Below, in pieces: positions 1-10,839 of a DNA stretch of 64,000 nucleotides. The notes under the pieces were generated by a model. The model did not search any database, was not told the origin of the DNA, and saw only the letters and a list, made by a program, of their open reading frames with translations. This stretch comes from Anaeramoeba flamelloides (lineage: Eukaryota; Metamonada; Anaeramoebidae). The stretch is taken from the NCBI GenBank assembly GCA_027625915.1, contig JANTQA010000029.1, positions 5,084,001 through 5,148,000 on the forward strand, in the 5' to 3' direction. Both the position numbers and the translations under genes were made by a program. How positions within the stretch are numbered: position 1 is the first letter of the stretch; each line of letters starts with the position of its first letter.

Positions 1-382
1 TTTCTTTTTATAAATGGAATTCAGTCATCACAACTGTTCCACTTTGACTATAAAATGGTTAAATATTAAACGTTAAACACCAGAAAAACACATTTTTTCT
101 CAAAATCATTCAATAATCATATTTTTCAATTATTTATTTTCAATTTTTTTTTCTGTTAAAAAACATCGAGCGTAGATATATTATTTTTTTATATATAATT
201 CAATTCTCACAAAATATTGTACATATCAAAAAGGTATAATTTCGTTTTTAGACAGCATAATGATCAACAACAACAACAACAAAAAAACAATTCGATTGGA
301 TAAAAAATCAAAGAAAAAATGTTTATAAGAAAGAGAAAATTTTATTATAATTCTAAATCCTTTAAATGATACGAGAAATCAT
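1..382. other. Non-coding flank, nothing recognised
   Basis: AT-rich sequence 3' of the Lys-rich gene at 383-2614. The only structure is a short CAA trinucleotide run near 267-283. No open frame, RNA gene or transposon end is visible. Confidence 0.5.
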
Positions 383-2614
383 TTATTTTAAATTGGGATC
401 ATTCAAATTTGCACTAACAAAATTTATTGAAGTGTTTTTTTTAAGAATATTGAGAAATAATTTGAAATAATTTGCCGTATAATTAATCCGGGTGGTTATA
501 GATTTCTGTGTTGTTAAATTTGTCCATTTGATAAATTTTGATTTTGAATTATTAACGATCATTTCTATTTTATCATTTTGCTGAACAAATAAAATTCTTT
601 CTTTCTTTGCTTGCTCAACATCATTCGTACCATTATCCTTGACAACATTATCATTAATATTAAGATTCAGATTCAGATTATTTCCATTTCCATCTACTTT
701 ATTATTCTCATTTATTTCAATTCCTATGGGGTGGCAGGAATTCTCTATATAAATTTGGTCTACTGTTTCTGTTTCCTTTTGTATCTGCTCTCCCAGCTCT
801 TTTTCCATTTCGTCTTCTTTTGCATTCTCATTTATTTCAATTCCTATTGGAAAAATTTTCTGCTCCTTTTCCTCTCCATTCCCAATCATTTTACAGAGGT
901 ATAATTTATTCTTGTTACTACCACAGTATATCGCTTGGATACCAAACTCAAAGTTGCCCGACTTGAGAATTTGGAGACAGAATCTATACGACTTTTCTTT
1001 TTTAATAATACTTTTCGAATAAATACGAATTTTTTCATCTGAACGAGAGGTAACAATTGAATCTTCTTTCTCGAATTTTGCACACTTGATGGCCTTCCAA
1101 GAATTAGATAAGTCATAATCGGTCACCAAAATTGTAAATTTTTTTTTACTTTTGCTTTTGCATTTGCCATTTTCTTCTGTAAATTTGGATTTTATTTTTA
1201 CAGTTATTGTATGCTTTCCAATTTTGGATACCAACGCAGACAAAATTATTGCCTTCTCGGTCAAACAATATTCTGCATTTTGGTATTTAATAATTTCATT
1301 TGATTGATCATCACTGATTCTACAATCCACCAATGGATCTGTAATTATTTGTTTCTTAAAATTTTTGAGAATTACTTTAAATTTAATTGTATCAAATAGA
1401 GCATAGCTGGTTTTTGTCAGTAATTGAATTTCAGACAACTTAAAATCAATCTTTGGTCTCGAGGTAATCCCATTTATCTCTTGGCATATATTCGATATAT
1501 TTAAATAATAGCCAAGTAAGGGAAGAACTTTAACGCTTCCAAAATTTTTGTTATCTTGATCTTGGTTTACTAATTCATCAAGCTTCATAGACAATTTGAT
1601 ATACTGGTATTTGTCATCAATAATATCATTGTTTAAAATTTTGAGTGAGTTTTCAAAGTCGGTATATTTTTTTAACTCCTTTTTGAGATTTTCAGTTTCA
1701 ACCTGATAACTTCCAATGTCCTTTTGGATTGTTACATACGTGTCCTTACAAATTTCTTCTAATTTGTCATAGAGATTCATTAGAATGTTGCAAAATGATT
1801 TGTCGATCTCCCTTTTTTGGTGGTCATAAATGGCTTCCAATTCCTTTAAATTCTGTTTGTCGCGTAACACATCCGTTTTGGTTTTCTTGTGGCTTTTTTT
1901 TGACTTTGACTTGTTCTTTTTTGTTTTTTCATGGTGGTGTTTTCTACTTGTTTTGTGATGTGATTTTTTTTTTTTTTCTTTTTTATGTTTTCTTTTGGGA
2001 TTTTTTTTTTCCTTGTTTTCTTCGGTATCTTCGTCTTGGCCTTTTTCTTTGGCTTTCTCTTTTTCTTTTCTGTGTTTTCTATGATGTTTTCTTTTTTTTT
2101 TGTGATGGGATTTTTTTTTTTTTTTTTTATCTGTTTCATTTTTTTTTACGCCTACCTTTTCTTCGTCCGATTCTTCGTCTTTTTCCTCTTTTTCCTCTTC
2201 TGCTTCTTTTGTGTCATTGTCTTCATCTAGACTGTCAGCACTCTCTTCTTCTCTTTGATTTTGGTTTTTTGTTTCCAGATTTTTTTCGTCGGTTTCTTCG
2301 TATTCTTTTTTGATTTCTTTGAGATCTTTGTTTTCTTCTTCTAGTTCTTTTTCTTTTTTGTTTTGTGTTTTTTTCTTATTTTTATCTTTATGTTTTCTTT
2401 TGTGCTTTTTATTTTCTCTTTTTTTTTCGGTGCCTTCGTCTTTCTTTTTGTCTTTGGCTTTCTCTTTTTCTTTTCTATGTTTTCTATGATGTTTTCTTTT
2501 TTTTTTGTGATGGGATTTTTTTTTTTTTTTGTGTTTTTCTTTTTGTTTGTGATTTTTTGGTTTGTTATTCGTCTTGTTGACTGTTTCTTCTTCGCTTTCA
2601 TTCGTACTACTCAT
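383..2614 (-). CDS. Lys-rich coiled-coil protein with possible filamin-like repeat
   Basis: A single-exon frame of 743 residues with no close family that I recognise. Residues 20-250 are Lys/His/Glu-rich low complexity and contain an internal duplication: the block around SHHKKKRKHHRKHRKEKEK occurs near residues 33-52 and again near 169-188. Residues 252-350 are heptad-like and probably coiled coil. Residues 395-475 have the alternating beta pattern of an immunoglobulin-like filamin repeat (a 'K.GKHTITVKI' strand near its end). Residues 500-715 are beta-rich, with SW near 505 and KWTNLTT near 696, perhaps SPRY-like as in TRIM proteins. A short duplicate, PIGIEINEN, occurs at 589-597 and 629-637. 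The start is the only ATG before the basic region. A TRIM-like scaffold is possible, but no RING or B-box is seen. The frame and length make it a real gene; the function is unknown. Confidence 0.8.
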   Translation of the reverse strand: MSSTNESEEETVNKTNNKPKNHKQKEKHKKKKKSHHKKKRKHHRKHRKEKEKAKDKKKDEGTEKKRENKKHKRKHKDKNKKKTQNKKEKELEEENKDLKEIKKEYEETDEKNLETKNQNQREEESADSLDEDNDTKEAEEEKEEKDEESDEEKVGVKKNETDKKKKKKSHHKKKRKHHRKHRKEKEKAKEKGQDEDTEENKEKKNPKRKHKKEKKKKSHHKTSRKHHHEKTKKNKSKSKKSHKKTKTDVLRDKQNLKELEAIYDHQKREIDKSFCNILMNLYDKLEEICKDTYVTIQKDIGSYQVETENLKKELKKYTDFENSLKILNNDIIDDKYQYIKLSMKLDELVNQDQDNKNFGSVKVLPLLGYYLNISNICQEINGITSRPKIDFKLSEIQLLTKTSYALFDTIKFKVILKNFKKQIITDPLVDCRISDDQSNEIIKYQNAEYCLTEKAIILSALVSKIGKHTITVKIKSKFTEENGKCKSKSKKKFTILVTDYDLSNSWKAIKCAKFEKEDSIVTSRSDEKIRIYSKSIIKKEKSYRFCLQILKSGNFEFGIQAIYCGSNKNKLYLCKMIGNGEEKEQKIFPIGIEINENAKEDEMEKELGEQIQKETETVDQIYIENSCHPIGIEINENNKVDGNGNNLNLNLNINDNVVKDNGTNDVEQAKKERILFVQQNDKIEMIVNNSKSKFIKWTNLTTQKSITTRINYTANYFKLFLNILKKNTSINFVSANLNDPNLK

Positions 2615-3009
2615 TACAAAAATTTAAATGTTTCCAAAAAAAGAGAGAGAAAAAATGAATTAAAAAATAAATCATTTTATTTGATAAGGTTGTTTCTCTG
2701 TAATAATGGAGTGTTAAGGTTATTGTTTGTTGAAAAATATATTGAAACAATATTTTCATTCACTTTTGATAGATCTAAGGTGATAAGTTATTTTAAACTC
2801 TTTTAAAATTTAAAACATGTCTTTATTGTTTTTCCTTTTTAGAATTGATTAGTTTGTACTTTCTTTGATTTCGAGGGATTGTCTATTATGGAAATCGAAA
2901 CGAAAATTTTTATTCATTTATTTTTTTTATTAAAATTACTGTTTTAAGAAAAATGTAAGTGAGAGAAGAAAAATAAAAAGTATTACTGTTGAGAGTAAAA
3001 TGTTGGACG

Positions 3010-3420
3010 CAGAAAAATAATGGGACACCATTTTTAATTTGGAACCTTAGTAAAATTGATTTTTAATTTCTTTTATTTGTGAAATAACTAAAGAAAATAA
3101 CAATAATCTACTTATTAGAATAAGGGTTAATGTAATTCTTCTTTTTCAAAACCTTATCTCTTACAATCTAAAACAAGTTTAAAAATTACCATTTTCAGAA
3201 TTAATAGTAAACTTTACTAAAACTTGGATTATTGTTAAAATAGCATGATCTACTTTAGTTATCAACCATTTAAATGAGTATTCTACACATACCACAGATT
3301 AATGAACTTGTAACACATTTAAACCTGGATTTATATAAAATTCACCTGGATATCAATAGGATTTGATTTTCATTTTTAGTAATGTTCCCAATTAAAAATT
3401 GTGCCAAAATATTTTTCTTT
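3010..3420. mobile_element. Inverted-end element, family E copy 1
   Basis: About 410 bp with long imperfect inverted ends. The left end reads 'aatttggaaccttagtaaaa'; the right end, reversed, reads 'aattgggaacattactaaaa'. The same ends occur at 60672-61086. There is no coding capacity. Exact boundaries and the target duplication are not resolved. Confidence 0.55.
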
Positions 3421-3724
3421 AAACAGTTAATTTATTTTTTGATAATTTAATTGTAACAATGGTAAAAATAATCCATTTCACTAGAATTTTTTTGGTTAAA
3501 TAAGAATTTAAATGAGGACTAAAACACTTTAATAAGTTTGTATACTATTTTAGATGATCTTAGTATTTATTAGTTCAAGATCCTTCAATTCTGTTGTTGT
3601 AAAACTAAATATTTCAATGTAAATTATAATAAATTTTTATTGGGATTATTTTAAAACACAATTCCTAAGGTTCTTTTCAAAATTATTTAATATACATATA
3701 ATTTTTAATAAAGAAAAGCTTTTA

Positions 3725-3944
3725 CTATTAATTGTAAAATAAAAAAATCAAAATTATCATTCAGCTATCCCAAAAAATTACCATAGCAAGTAGTAAAATA
3801 AAACCATCAAAAGTCCCAATTCTAAAAGGAAATTAAAAATTTAATCCAATTTAGTATTTAAAAATTTAAAATTTTCCTGGATTTATAAAACTTTTTTTAA
3901 AAAGCTGAATGAAAATTTTGTTCCATTCCTTTAGCAACAAATAG
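3725..3944. mobile_element. MITE family D, copy 1 (TA target)
   Basis: A 220-bp element flanked by TA on both sides (3723-3724 and 3945-3946). The inverted ends both begin CTATT(A/T)(A/G)TTG and carry the subterminal word 'attCATTCAGCT' / 'AGCTGAATGaaaa'. A second copy at 19979-20205 has the same size and flanks. No coding capacity; it is Tc1/mariner-like by target site only. Confidence 0.7.
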
Positions 3945-4226
3945 TATAACTAATTAAGTCAAACTACAATAAAATACATTAATACAATAAATCGTTTTTA
4001 TTTTTTTTTATAGTCTCCAATATTTGAGATTAAAATTAATATTCAATTTTTTATTATTTCGATGGAATCAAAAAAGAAAAAGAAAAAAGAAAAATCAAAA
4101 AATTAGTTTAATTCCGCTTGTTGTTGTTGTTGGAAAAGGAGGAAATAATTAAGAAACAGTCCCGAAATAATTATGATAGATTTTATTCAGGGTATTTTGA
4201 TTTAAAGAAAATATTTTATAATTGTA

Positions 4227-4707
4227 CAGTTGTGTAAATAACCCGTGTTGACAACCTTCAACCCATTACAAAAATAAAACTCCTGTTTTTTTTTCTGACG
4301 CGGGTATTAGAAGATAGGAAGACTCGGGTATATTCTTGGTTCGGGTTTAAATTGAGTTTAGAGATTAGATCTTTGATTAATTGAAATGGTTAAAAATAAT
4401 ATTAAATACTTTTGTTTCCAAAATTTCTTTATATTTTACAATATTTCTGAGATTATTAATGATTTTTTTATCAAAATTCTGAAAATGAAATTTTGGTTAT
4501 TTTTATTGTCAAAAAATTACATTTTAACCTTTTTATATCTTCATGATTCTTTTTTAAAATTTATTTAAAGAACCTCATTTCACGTTTATATACTATTTTC
4601 ACCCCATTGATCTGTTTCGTTTATTTCGACAGTCAGGTAATATTTTTTGCATGGGTTAAATTTTAGTAAAGTGTTAAAATAAAAAACATGGGTTATTTAC
4701 ACCACTG
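4227..4707. mobile_element. Tc1/mariner-like MITE, family M
   Basis: A 481-bp element with inverted ends CAGT(T/G)GTGTAAATAACCC, flanked by TA at 4225-4226 and 4708-4709. Termini starting CAGT next to a TA duplication are typical of Tc1/mariner elements. Only one copy is in the window, and no transposase frame is present. Confidence 0.7.
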
Positions 4708-5279
4708 TAGATGATAGAACTAATATGTGATAAATTACAATTTATACTACCTTTTTTTTTAATTTTTTTGTTTTTAAATCAGAAATATCGAGTGAAAAGT
4801 TTAAATTCGAAATAAATTCTTATACGCTCTTGAAAGTAATTTTTTATTAATCTTTTAATTTTATTTTTTTTTATTTTATTTATTCTCTTTTTTTCAATTA
4901 TTATTAGAACTACTTTATTGAACTAGAAGGTCAGAAGTTAAAATTTCAAAATACCTTTTTTCAATAATGAAAAAAAAAAAAAAAAAAGATTTGTAATCCA
5001 GGAAATGGACCTGATTACAACCTCTTATCAAAATACACATTAACATTAGATAAAGTGCTTTGGTTTTACAAAAGTCAAAAAATTCAAAATGAATTTCGAA
5101 TTTCTAGTTGTTTTTCTACATACAAAAAAATTTTTTAAATAATTTATTTCAAGACTGGAAATCTTGTTAGGTTTATTAATTGTTAAGATTTTTAACCTTG
5201 AGGAAATCCTCAAAATGACAACTAATTTAGAAACTACCCATTACGTAAGGTAATTTTTTTTTTTATGGTATTATTTTGG

Positions 5280-6093
5280 TTTTGTAATATTTCAATCATT
5301 ATCTTAGCAAATAAATATAATTGGGGTAGAGGTGATTAAACAAATGAATATTTTGCTGGAATTTTAACAACAATCCATCAATTAAATTCAGATCTATTAA
5401 ACAAAAATTTTTTGTTCCTTAAAGTTTGAAATAAGTCATTTTCTGTTTTTCAAAACAAAAATTTCAATTTTAACAAATACTTTAAACAATTTATTTGTTC
5501 TTATTCATAAGAAATGTACAAAGAATTTATATTATTTTTGTCACTTAAAAATTAATTTTGAATATTGAAAATTAGTTACTTATTTCCCAAATGTCATTGA
5601 TAAAATTTTATTTTCAAAAATGAAATTTATTCTGATATCAAAAACACAATTTATTTCAAAATAAATTTTGTTATATGGCTTTTAAGCTTTAATTTTTAGA
5701 ACAATCTATCTTAAAGTATTACAATTATTTTACAATATGTCGAATAAATCAATTTATTAGTTGTACAAAAAAATTATCTTAAAAAAAGAAAAAAAATCTT
5801 AATATTAATATTTCTGGTAATAAAGAAATGTTGATGTATAATAATAATCAAAATGATAATAAAAGTGGTAAAAACTTTTTATAATGTACCAAATAAAATG
5901 AATTTAATCTTTTTCTTTTTCACTTTATTTGAGAAGAAAAAAATTGATCTCATTATAATAAATTGCTTTTCTGAGGTTTCTTAGTCGATCAGAATTTTTT
6001 GAGACTTGGCATCGACAAAATTTGTATGCAGAGAAAATCACCAATTAAAATTTTTTAAAATTTTGTTGAAGAGGACAAGACTGATCTTTAAAA
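5280..6093 (+). mobile_element. Old truncated copy of TTAA element family A (A1)
   Basis: A diverged copy of the 1.1-kb element seen at 17690-18797. The shared order of words includes 'gtgattaaacaaatgaatatt', 'aatattaatatttctggtaa', 'gtggtaaaaactttttataa' and 'cttagtcgatcagaatttttt'. The left third is missing or unrecognisable, and the right end is degraded (gactgatctttaaa). It is the oldest clear copy in the window. Confidence 0.65.
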
Positions 6094-7143
6094 AATATTT
6101 TTTATTCCTTTTTTTGCTTCTCCAAACATTTTTAAAGTACAAAGCAGAAGATCTTCTTAATACTGTTTCAATTTGAATGTTCTATATTCAGATCAATTTA
6201 TGAAGAGTTTATTGATTTTACTCAAAAAAAACAATAATCAATCAAATTAACCAAATTATCTTCAGTTTTTTCCCAATTCTTAATTTGACTCAATTTGATT
6301 TAAAAATTGATTAATACGACTGATTTTAATCAATATTTCAAAAATTTTATAGTTACCAGGTTTGAAAAAAATTTGTTGATAAGAAAATTTAAAAAATAAA
6401 AAAAAAAAAATCATTATTCTTTTATTTTGAAGAAAAATTTTTAAAATAAAGTGGAACTGGAGTATTCTTTTTGAGAATGTTGCTGGATTTTATAATTTCA
6501 TTGACAATTCAGAAATTGTTTCCAAAAGTAAAAAAAAAAATTGATAACTGAATTATTTAAAAAAATTTTTTTTTTTTAATCTTTAGTTCAAATAAAAGAT
6601 TTATATATTCAAAACAATAAATTTCAAATAAAGCCATATTTGTAATATAAATTTTGATTTAGGATTTTCATTATTTTATATTATAAGGATTATATAAAAC
6701 ATTTGATCGAAATAAATAAATCTTTTGTTATCCTAAAATTTAATTAATAACTTGAAAAAAGATATTTAAAATTAAAAAAAAAAAATTTTTTTTTGGTATT
6801 CATAAATATTGCATATTTCAAGGAAATTTTTGATTTTTTGGCAAAAAAAAATTAGTTATTAATACACTTTATTCCTTTTAATAGTTTTATTGGCATTCTA
6901 TTCTTGTTTTTTTCATGATCTATAATATTATTCCTATCATTCTATTTAATTTATTAAATAATAAACACAAGTAAATATCAAGAAAAAGTAAAATAGAAAC
7001 AAGAAAAGGTATGTTAAATATAAAAAAAAAAAAAAAATTGAAATTAAATGAATTACTTTGAAAATAAAAAAAACTAAATTTAATAAAAAAATAAAATAAA
7101 ATTTACAAAAGGGATGCTAATCTAATTCTAAAAAATATTTGAA

Positions 7144-10100
7144 TTATTTTTTAAAATTTTGTGACAATCCAAATTCATCCTGAGAAAAAAACTGAGATTG
7201 GCTTTGAGAAGACCTTAAGCTTTGTTGAGTATTCATTTGTGTATGGAATTGTTGTATTTGTGATAATTCTGATTGACTTGAATTATTATAATCATAATCA
7301 TTATCTTGGGTATTGTTGTTTTTATAATTATAATTATCACCATAACCATATCTATTTCTATTATTCCTATTGTTATAATTCCTATTATTATAATTGCGAT
7401 TATTAAAATCATTATTATTATTATTGCGATTATTATTATCATTATTATAATTCTGATTCCTATTATTATTACTATTTTGATGATAGCCAGATTGTGGACC
7501 GAAAAATCTTTTATTTTTAAATCTTCTAGGCACGGAAAGTTCGCCAACAAAAGGTTTTAAATTATTTAAGGGGCCCTGTACAAGGCAATCTACATCTTTA
7601 AAATGGGAAAGGAGGTTATTCCAAATGGTTTGCTTTGATAAAACTTTTGCATTGCCAATCATGATCAAGCCATACCTGGCCCTTGTTAAGGAGACATTTA
7701 ATCTTCGGGGATCATTTAAAAATCCAATACCCTGGTGTTCGTTTGATCTTACACAGGACATGACGATATAATCCTTTTCTCTGCCTTGGAATGAATCAAC
7801 GCTTGCGACTTCAATTGATTTGTATAAAGCTTTATTAAGTGGGCCATTTCTTTGCATGTAGCTTACGATATAGGCTCTTTGCCCCTCGTACGGTGTAATA
7901 ATACCAATTTTATCAGAATTGATTCCGATTCTGAAAAAGTATGTAATAATTTTTTCAACGATCGAGGCCTCGTTTTGATTTAAAAAGGACGTACTCGAAG
8001 CCGAGATTTCTTCCTTCCCGGTGGAATTGTAAAAAAACATTGGGGTATTGTTAACTGGCCATGGGAACGTTTTCCCGGTTTCCTTTCTTTCTTCAATTGT
8101 TACACCATTCTGTAGAATACCCTCATAAAAGGTATTTGAGGGGAACTCTGAGAGGCAGGGGTGCATTCTATATTGCACCTTGAGCACGATGGGCTTGATT
8201 CCCATAATGATGAGCCTTTCAAATAGCGATTGGGTCAATCCAGCTTTCCTAGCTTCTGTGCACATAATTACTGGGCCTAATTGGCAGTGATCGCCTACAA
8301 ACACAACCTTTTTGGCACCAAGAACGAGTGGGATCAGGCATTCGGGCTCCGTCGCCTGTGTACTTTCGTCAATGAGCACCTGAGGAAATTTGTATACCTT
8401 TAATCGTTTATCACCCGCGCTTACACAGGTAACACAAATGACATCTGCTTTATCTAAAATGATTTTTTCAATTCTTCTTTTGAGTGCTTTGTACTTTTTG
8501 ATTTGGTTTTGTGACAGCTCAATCCCATTTTCCATTTTTTTTTTCAATGTGTCAAATTCAGAAAAACCCAGTCTTCCTGATTTTGCTACCTGGTGGTGTA
8601 GCGTTAAAAAGTCGACCTGTGAGCCAATAGACTCCCTCGATTTGGCGCATAATCGTACAACTTTGAGGCCAGTGGCATGGATTTTTTCAGTCAACTGATC
8701 AACAGCAACATTACTTGGTGCGCAGACAAGAATTTTTTTTTTGTCCTTCCTCATTTTACACAAGTGATAAACGATGGCACTCGAAACTACAGTTTTCCCG
8801 GTTCCAGGTGGTCCTTGGATCAAACTAAAATCCTGCTTTAGTACTAATTTAACTGCATTAACTTGTGAATGATTTAAATTTGGTAAGCCCTTTGGCGAAT
8901 ATTGCTTGGGACGATAATTAATTGTTTTTTCTTTAGGGCTTTGTTTGCTGTTTCTGTTGTTTCTGTTGTTTCTGCTGTTTCTGCTGCTTCTGCTGTTTCT
9001 GCTATTTTTAGAGGCCATTTTGGTGTTGATCCTTTTTTTAGGATATTGCTTTTTCTTATTTTTAAGGGACTTCTGTTTTTTAATTTCTTCATCCGAGTCA
9101 CTTTCAAAAAATGAATCGTCATCACTACTATCATCGTCATCTGAATTGTCGTCATCATCGTCGTATGCATTAAAGCTCGTGTTATTATTTTTTTTTTCAA
9201 ATTTGCCAAGAAATTTGTTTCTAATAGAAGAGCTCATGCAATTGGTTTTTAAGGCAAAGGATTTTAGGGCGTACTTCATTCGATCGAAAGGAGTTGATCG
9301 CCAAACAAATTTTACCCGATAATTGTTAGTCCAATACAATGGTACATTTCCTTTCCTCATCTGAATTACAACCTCTTCGTCGGGCGTTAATTTTAGGATG
9401 TGCCCTGTCGTCTCCCAGGCCTTGTGCTTTTCGTCTTTATCATGAATAATGCGTAGCTCGTCGCCAATTACTAATCGAAATTCATTTTCCTTTTGGGGGA
9501 AAATAAATGTTGCAATATATTTTCTCTTACCGTTCGATTCCCAACGGAGATTAATGCCCTCTTTGTGGCGTGACTCCTTCTTGTCTTTGTCATGATCTTC
9601 CTCAAATTTCACCAAGGGCAAAAAAATGTCTTTATATTCGTTAACGCTGTCATAATTGATCTTCACGTGCAAAATCTCTTGGTCGATCTTGACATTCCCC
9701 AATTCCTCAATTTTCACTTTTGGATCCTTTTTCCAAACCTGCTCCAACCGATCAATCTCATTCTTTGTAATCATCCTTGTGTGCTTCTTTTCTTCTTCAT
9801 TTGGGGACCTTGCAATCCATGATAATAAACACCGATCCTGAATTAAGGGCTTCCACGAATGTGAATTGAAAACATTAGGATCCAAATTATTCTTCCTTGA
9901 GCAGGGCTCGCGGCATAAAAAGACCACAGTAGTCTTTTCGGCATCTGGAATGAATCCCAGAATAAAAAGATTCTTCGATCCGCACGAATAGCACTCAATC
10001 GGAATCGTGCCTAAGAGCCCCTGTGGGTGCAAATTAACCTCCTTTTTCCTTGACTTAACCAAGTGGTGAATGATATGTGAGCCAGATGTGTTGCCTCTCC

Positions 10101-10839
10101 CATTACAAAACCACTTTTGTGTATACGCACATTGAACTAAACACTGTGGTACTGTACACCCACAAAAGGAGCAATTCGGAACCGACTTTTCATATCCTCT
10201 CGAATTTGTCGAATCAAAATTTAAAGGATGGGTTGTCTCAGTTAATCCTAAAAACATCCCTTCGTTCCCTTCGTTGGTTTGCCTGTTTATATTTGTTTCT
10301 TTGGAATAGTATTCCTCATTGTTGTAATTCATAAAATTTTGTTCATAAGCCCCTTTTTCTTGTTGTTTTTCTGTTTCTGTTTCTTTTTGTTTTTCTTTTT
10401 CTTTTTCTTGATTGTTTTGGAATTTTAGTTCTGTTTCAAATCCGTATTCATTTCGTGAGTAAAAATTCTCAAGGTTACCATTGCTTTTTGTTAACTCCTC
10501 GTTATTGTCATCGTCACTGTATTTGCTTTTGTTCTCATTTTCTTCACTAGACTCATCTTCATAAAAGTTTAACTTGTTTTGTTGGTTTTCATCATCAGAA
10601 AAAAGATTGGGATTTTGGAAGTGATTTGAAAAATCATTATTTAATTTTGTTTGCTGTTTTTCTTGTTCTTGTTTTTGTTCTTGTTCTTGTTCATTTTCAA
10701 AATTAAGACCATCAATTTTTTTAGTTAAAACTTCTTCTTCTTTTTCTTCCAAGTTTTCGGAACTTAATTCTTCTGGAGAATCAGAATCAAAAGACAATTC
10801 GTTATTTCCATCGAGATCTAAAAAACTATAATTAGTCAT
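7144..10839 (-). CDS. UPF1: UPF1 RNA helicase (nonsense-mediated decay)
   Basis: A complete single-exon UPF1 of 1231 residues, an ATP-dependent 5'-3' RNA helicase of superfamily 1 that drives nonsense-mediated mRNA decay. Residues 1-215 are acidic and Gln/Glu/Asn-rich. The Cys/His zinc domain that binds UPF2 starts at Cys223 (CSFCGC...CAYTQKWFC...CYSCG...CREPC). The helicase motifs are Walker A GPPGTGKT at 676-683, DESTQA from Asp824, GDHCQLGP, QYRMHP from Gln889, SFQGRE from 1016, and LTRAR. Between the 1B/1C region and the first RecA domain lies an extra segment of about 100 residues (about 550-650), first Asp/Ser-rich then Asn/Arg/Ser-rich. The C-terminus is Asn/Arg/Tyr-rich and ends in a dense SQ/TQ cluster. 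The start is the first ATG before the acidic N-terminus. The assignment is secure from motif order and near-continuous similarity to the known family. Confidence 0.98.
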   Translation of the reverse strand: MTNYSFLDLDGNNELSFDSDSPEELSSENLEEKEEEVLTKKIDGLNFENEQEQEQKQEQEKQQTKLNNDFSNHFQNPNLFSDDENQQNKLNFYEDESSEENENKSKYSDDDNNEELTKSNGNLENFYSRNEYGFETELKFQNNQEKEKEKQKETETEKQQEKGAYEQNFMNYNNEEYYSKETNINRQTNEGNEGMFLGLTETTHPLNFDSTNSRGYEKSVPNCSFCGCTVPQCLVQCAYTQKWFCNGRGNTSGSHIIHHLVKSRKKEVNLHPQGLLGTIPIECYSCGSKNLFILGFIPDAEKTTVVFLCREPCSRKNNLDPNVFNSHSWKPLIQDRCLLSWIARSPNEEEKKHTRMITKNEIDRLEQVWKKDPKVKIEELGNVKIDQEILHVKINYDSVNEYKDIFLPLVKFEEDHDKDKKESRHKEGINLRWESNGKRKYIATFIFPQKENEFRLVIGDELRIIHDKDEKHKAWETTGHILKLTPDEEVVIQMRKGNVPLYWTNNYRVKFVWRSTPFDRMKYALKSFALKTNCMSSSIRNKFLGKFEKKNNNTSFNAYDDDDDNSDDDDSSDDDSFFESDSDEEIKKQKSLKNKKKQYPKKRINTKMASKNSRNSRSSRNSRNNRNNRNSKQSPKEKTINYRPKQYSPKGLPNLNHSQVNAVKLVLKQDFSLIQGPPGTGKTVVSSAIVYHLCKMRKDKKKILVCAPSNVAVDQLTEKIHATGLKVVRLCAKSRESIGSQVDFLTLHHQVAKSGRLGFSEFDTLKKKMENGIELSQNQIKKYKALKRRIEKIILDKADVICVTCVSAGDKRLKVYKFPQVLIDESTQATEPECLIPLVLGAKKVVFVGDHCQLGPVIMCTEARKAGLTQSLFERLIIMGIKPIVLKVQYRMHPCLSEFPSNTFYEGILQNGVTIEERKETGKTFPWPVNNTPMFFYNSTGKEEISASSTSFLNQNEASIVEKIITYFFRIGINSDKIGIITPYEGQRAYIVSYMQRNGPLNKALYKSIEVASVDSFQGREKDYIVMSCVRSNEHQGIGFLNDPRRLNVSLTRARYGLIMIGNAKVLSKQTIWNNLLSHFKDVDCLVQGPLNNLKPFVGELSVPRRFKNKRFFGPQSGYHQNSNNNRNQNYNNDNNNRNNNNNDFNNRNYNNRNYNNRNNRNRYGYGDNYNYKNNNTQDNDYDYNNSSQSELSQIQQFHTQMNTQQSLRSSQSQSQFFSQDEFGLSQNFKK

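Larger units (their letters stand above)
2615..7143. other. Intergenic, transposon debris
   Basis: No gene is supported here. The stretch holds elements E1 (about 3010-3420), D1 (3725-3944), M (4227-4707) and an old truncated A copy (about 5280-6093), listed separately. The rest, including 6100-7140, is homopolymer-rich AT sequence with no recognisable structure. Confidence 0.5.

Noticed and set aside
1729-2580. Phe-rich plus-strand frames opposite the Lys-rich gene, and Ile/Asn-type frames opposite UPF1
   Set aside because: These are mirror images of low-complexity coding sequence (AAA/AAG read as TTT/CTT), not genes.
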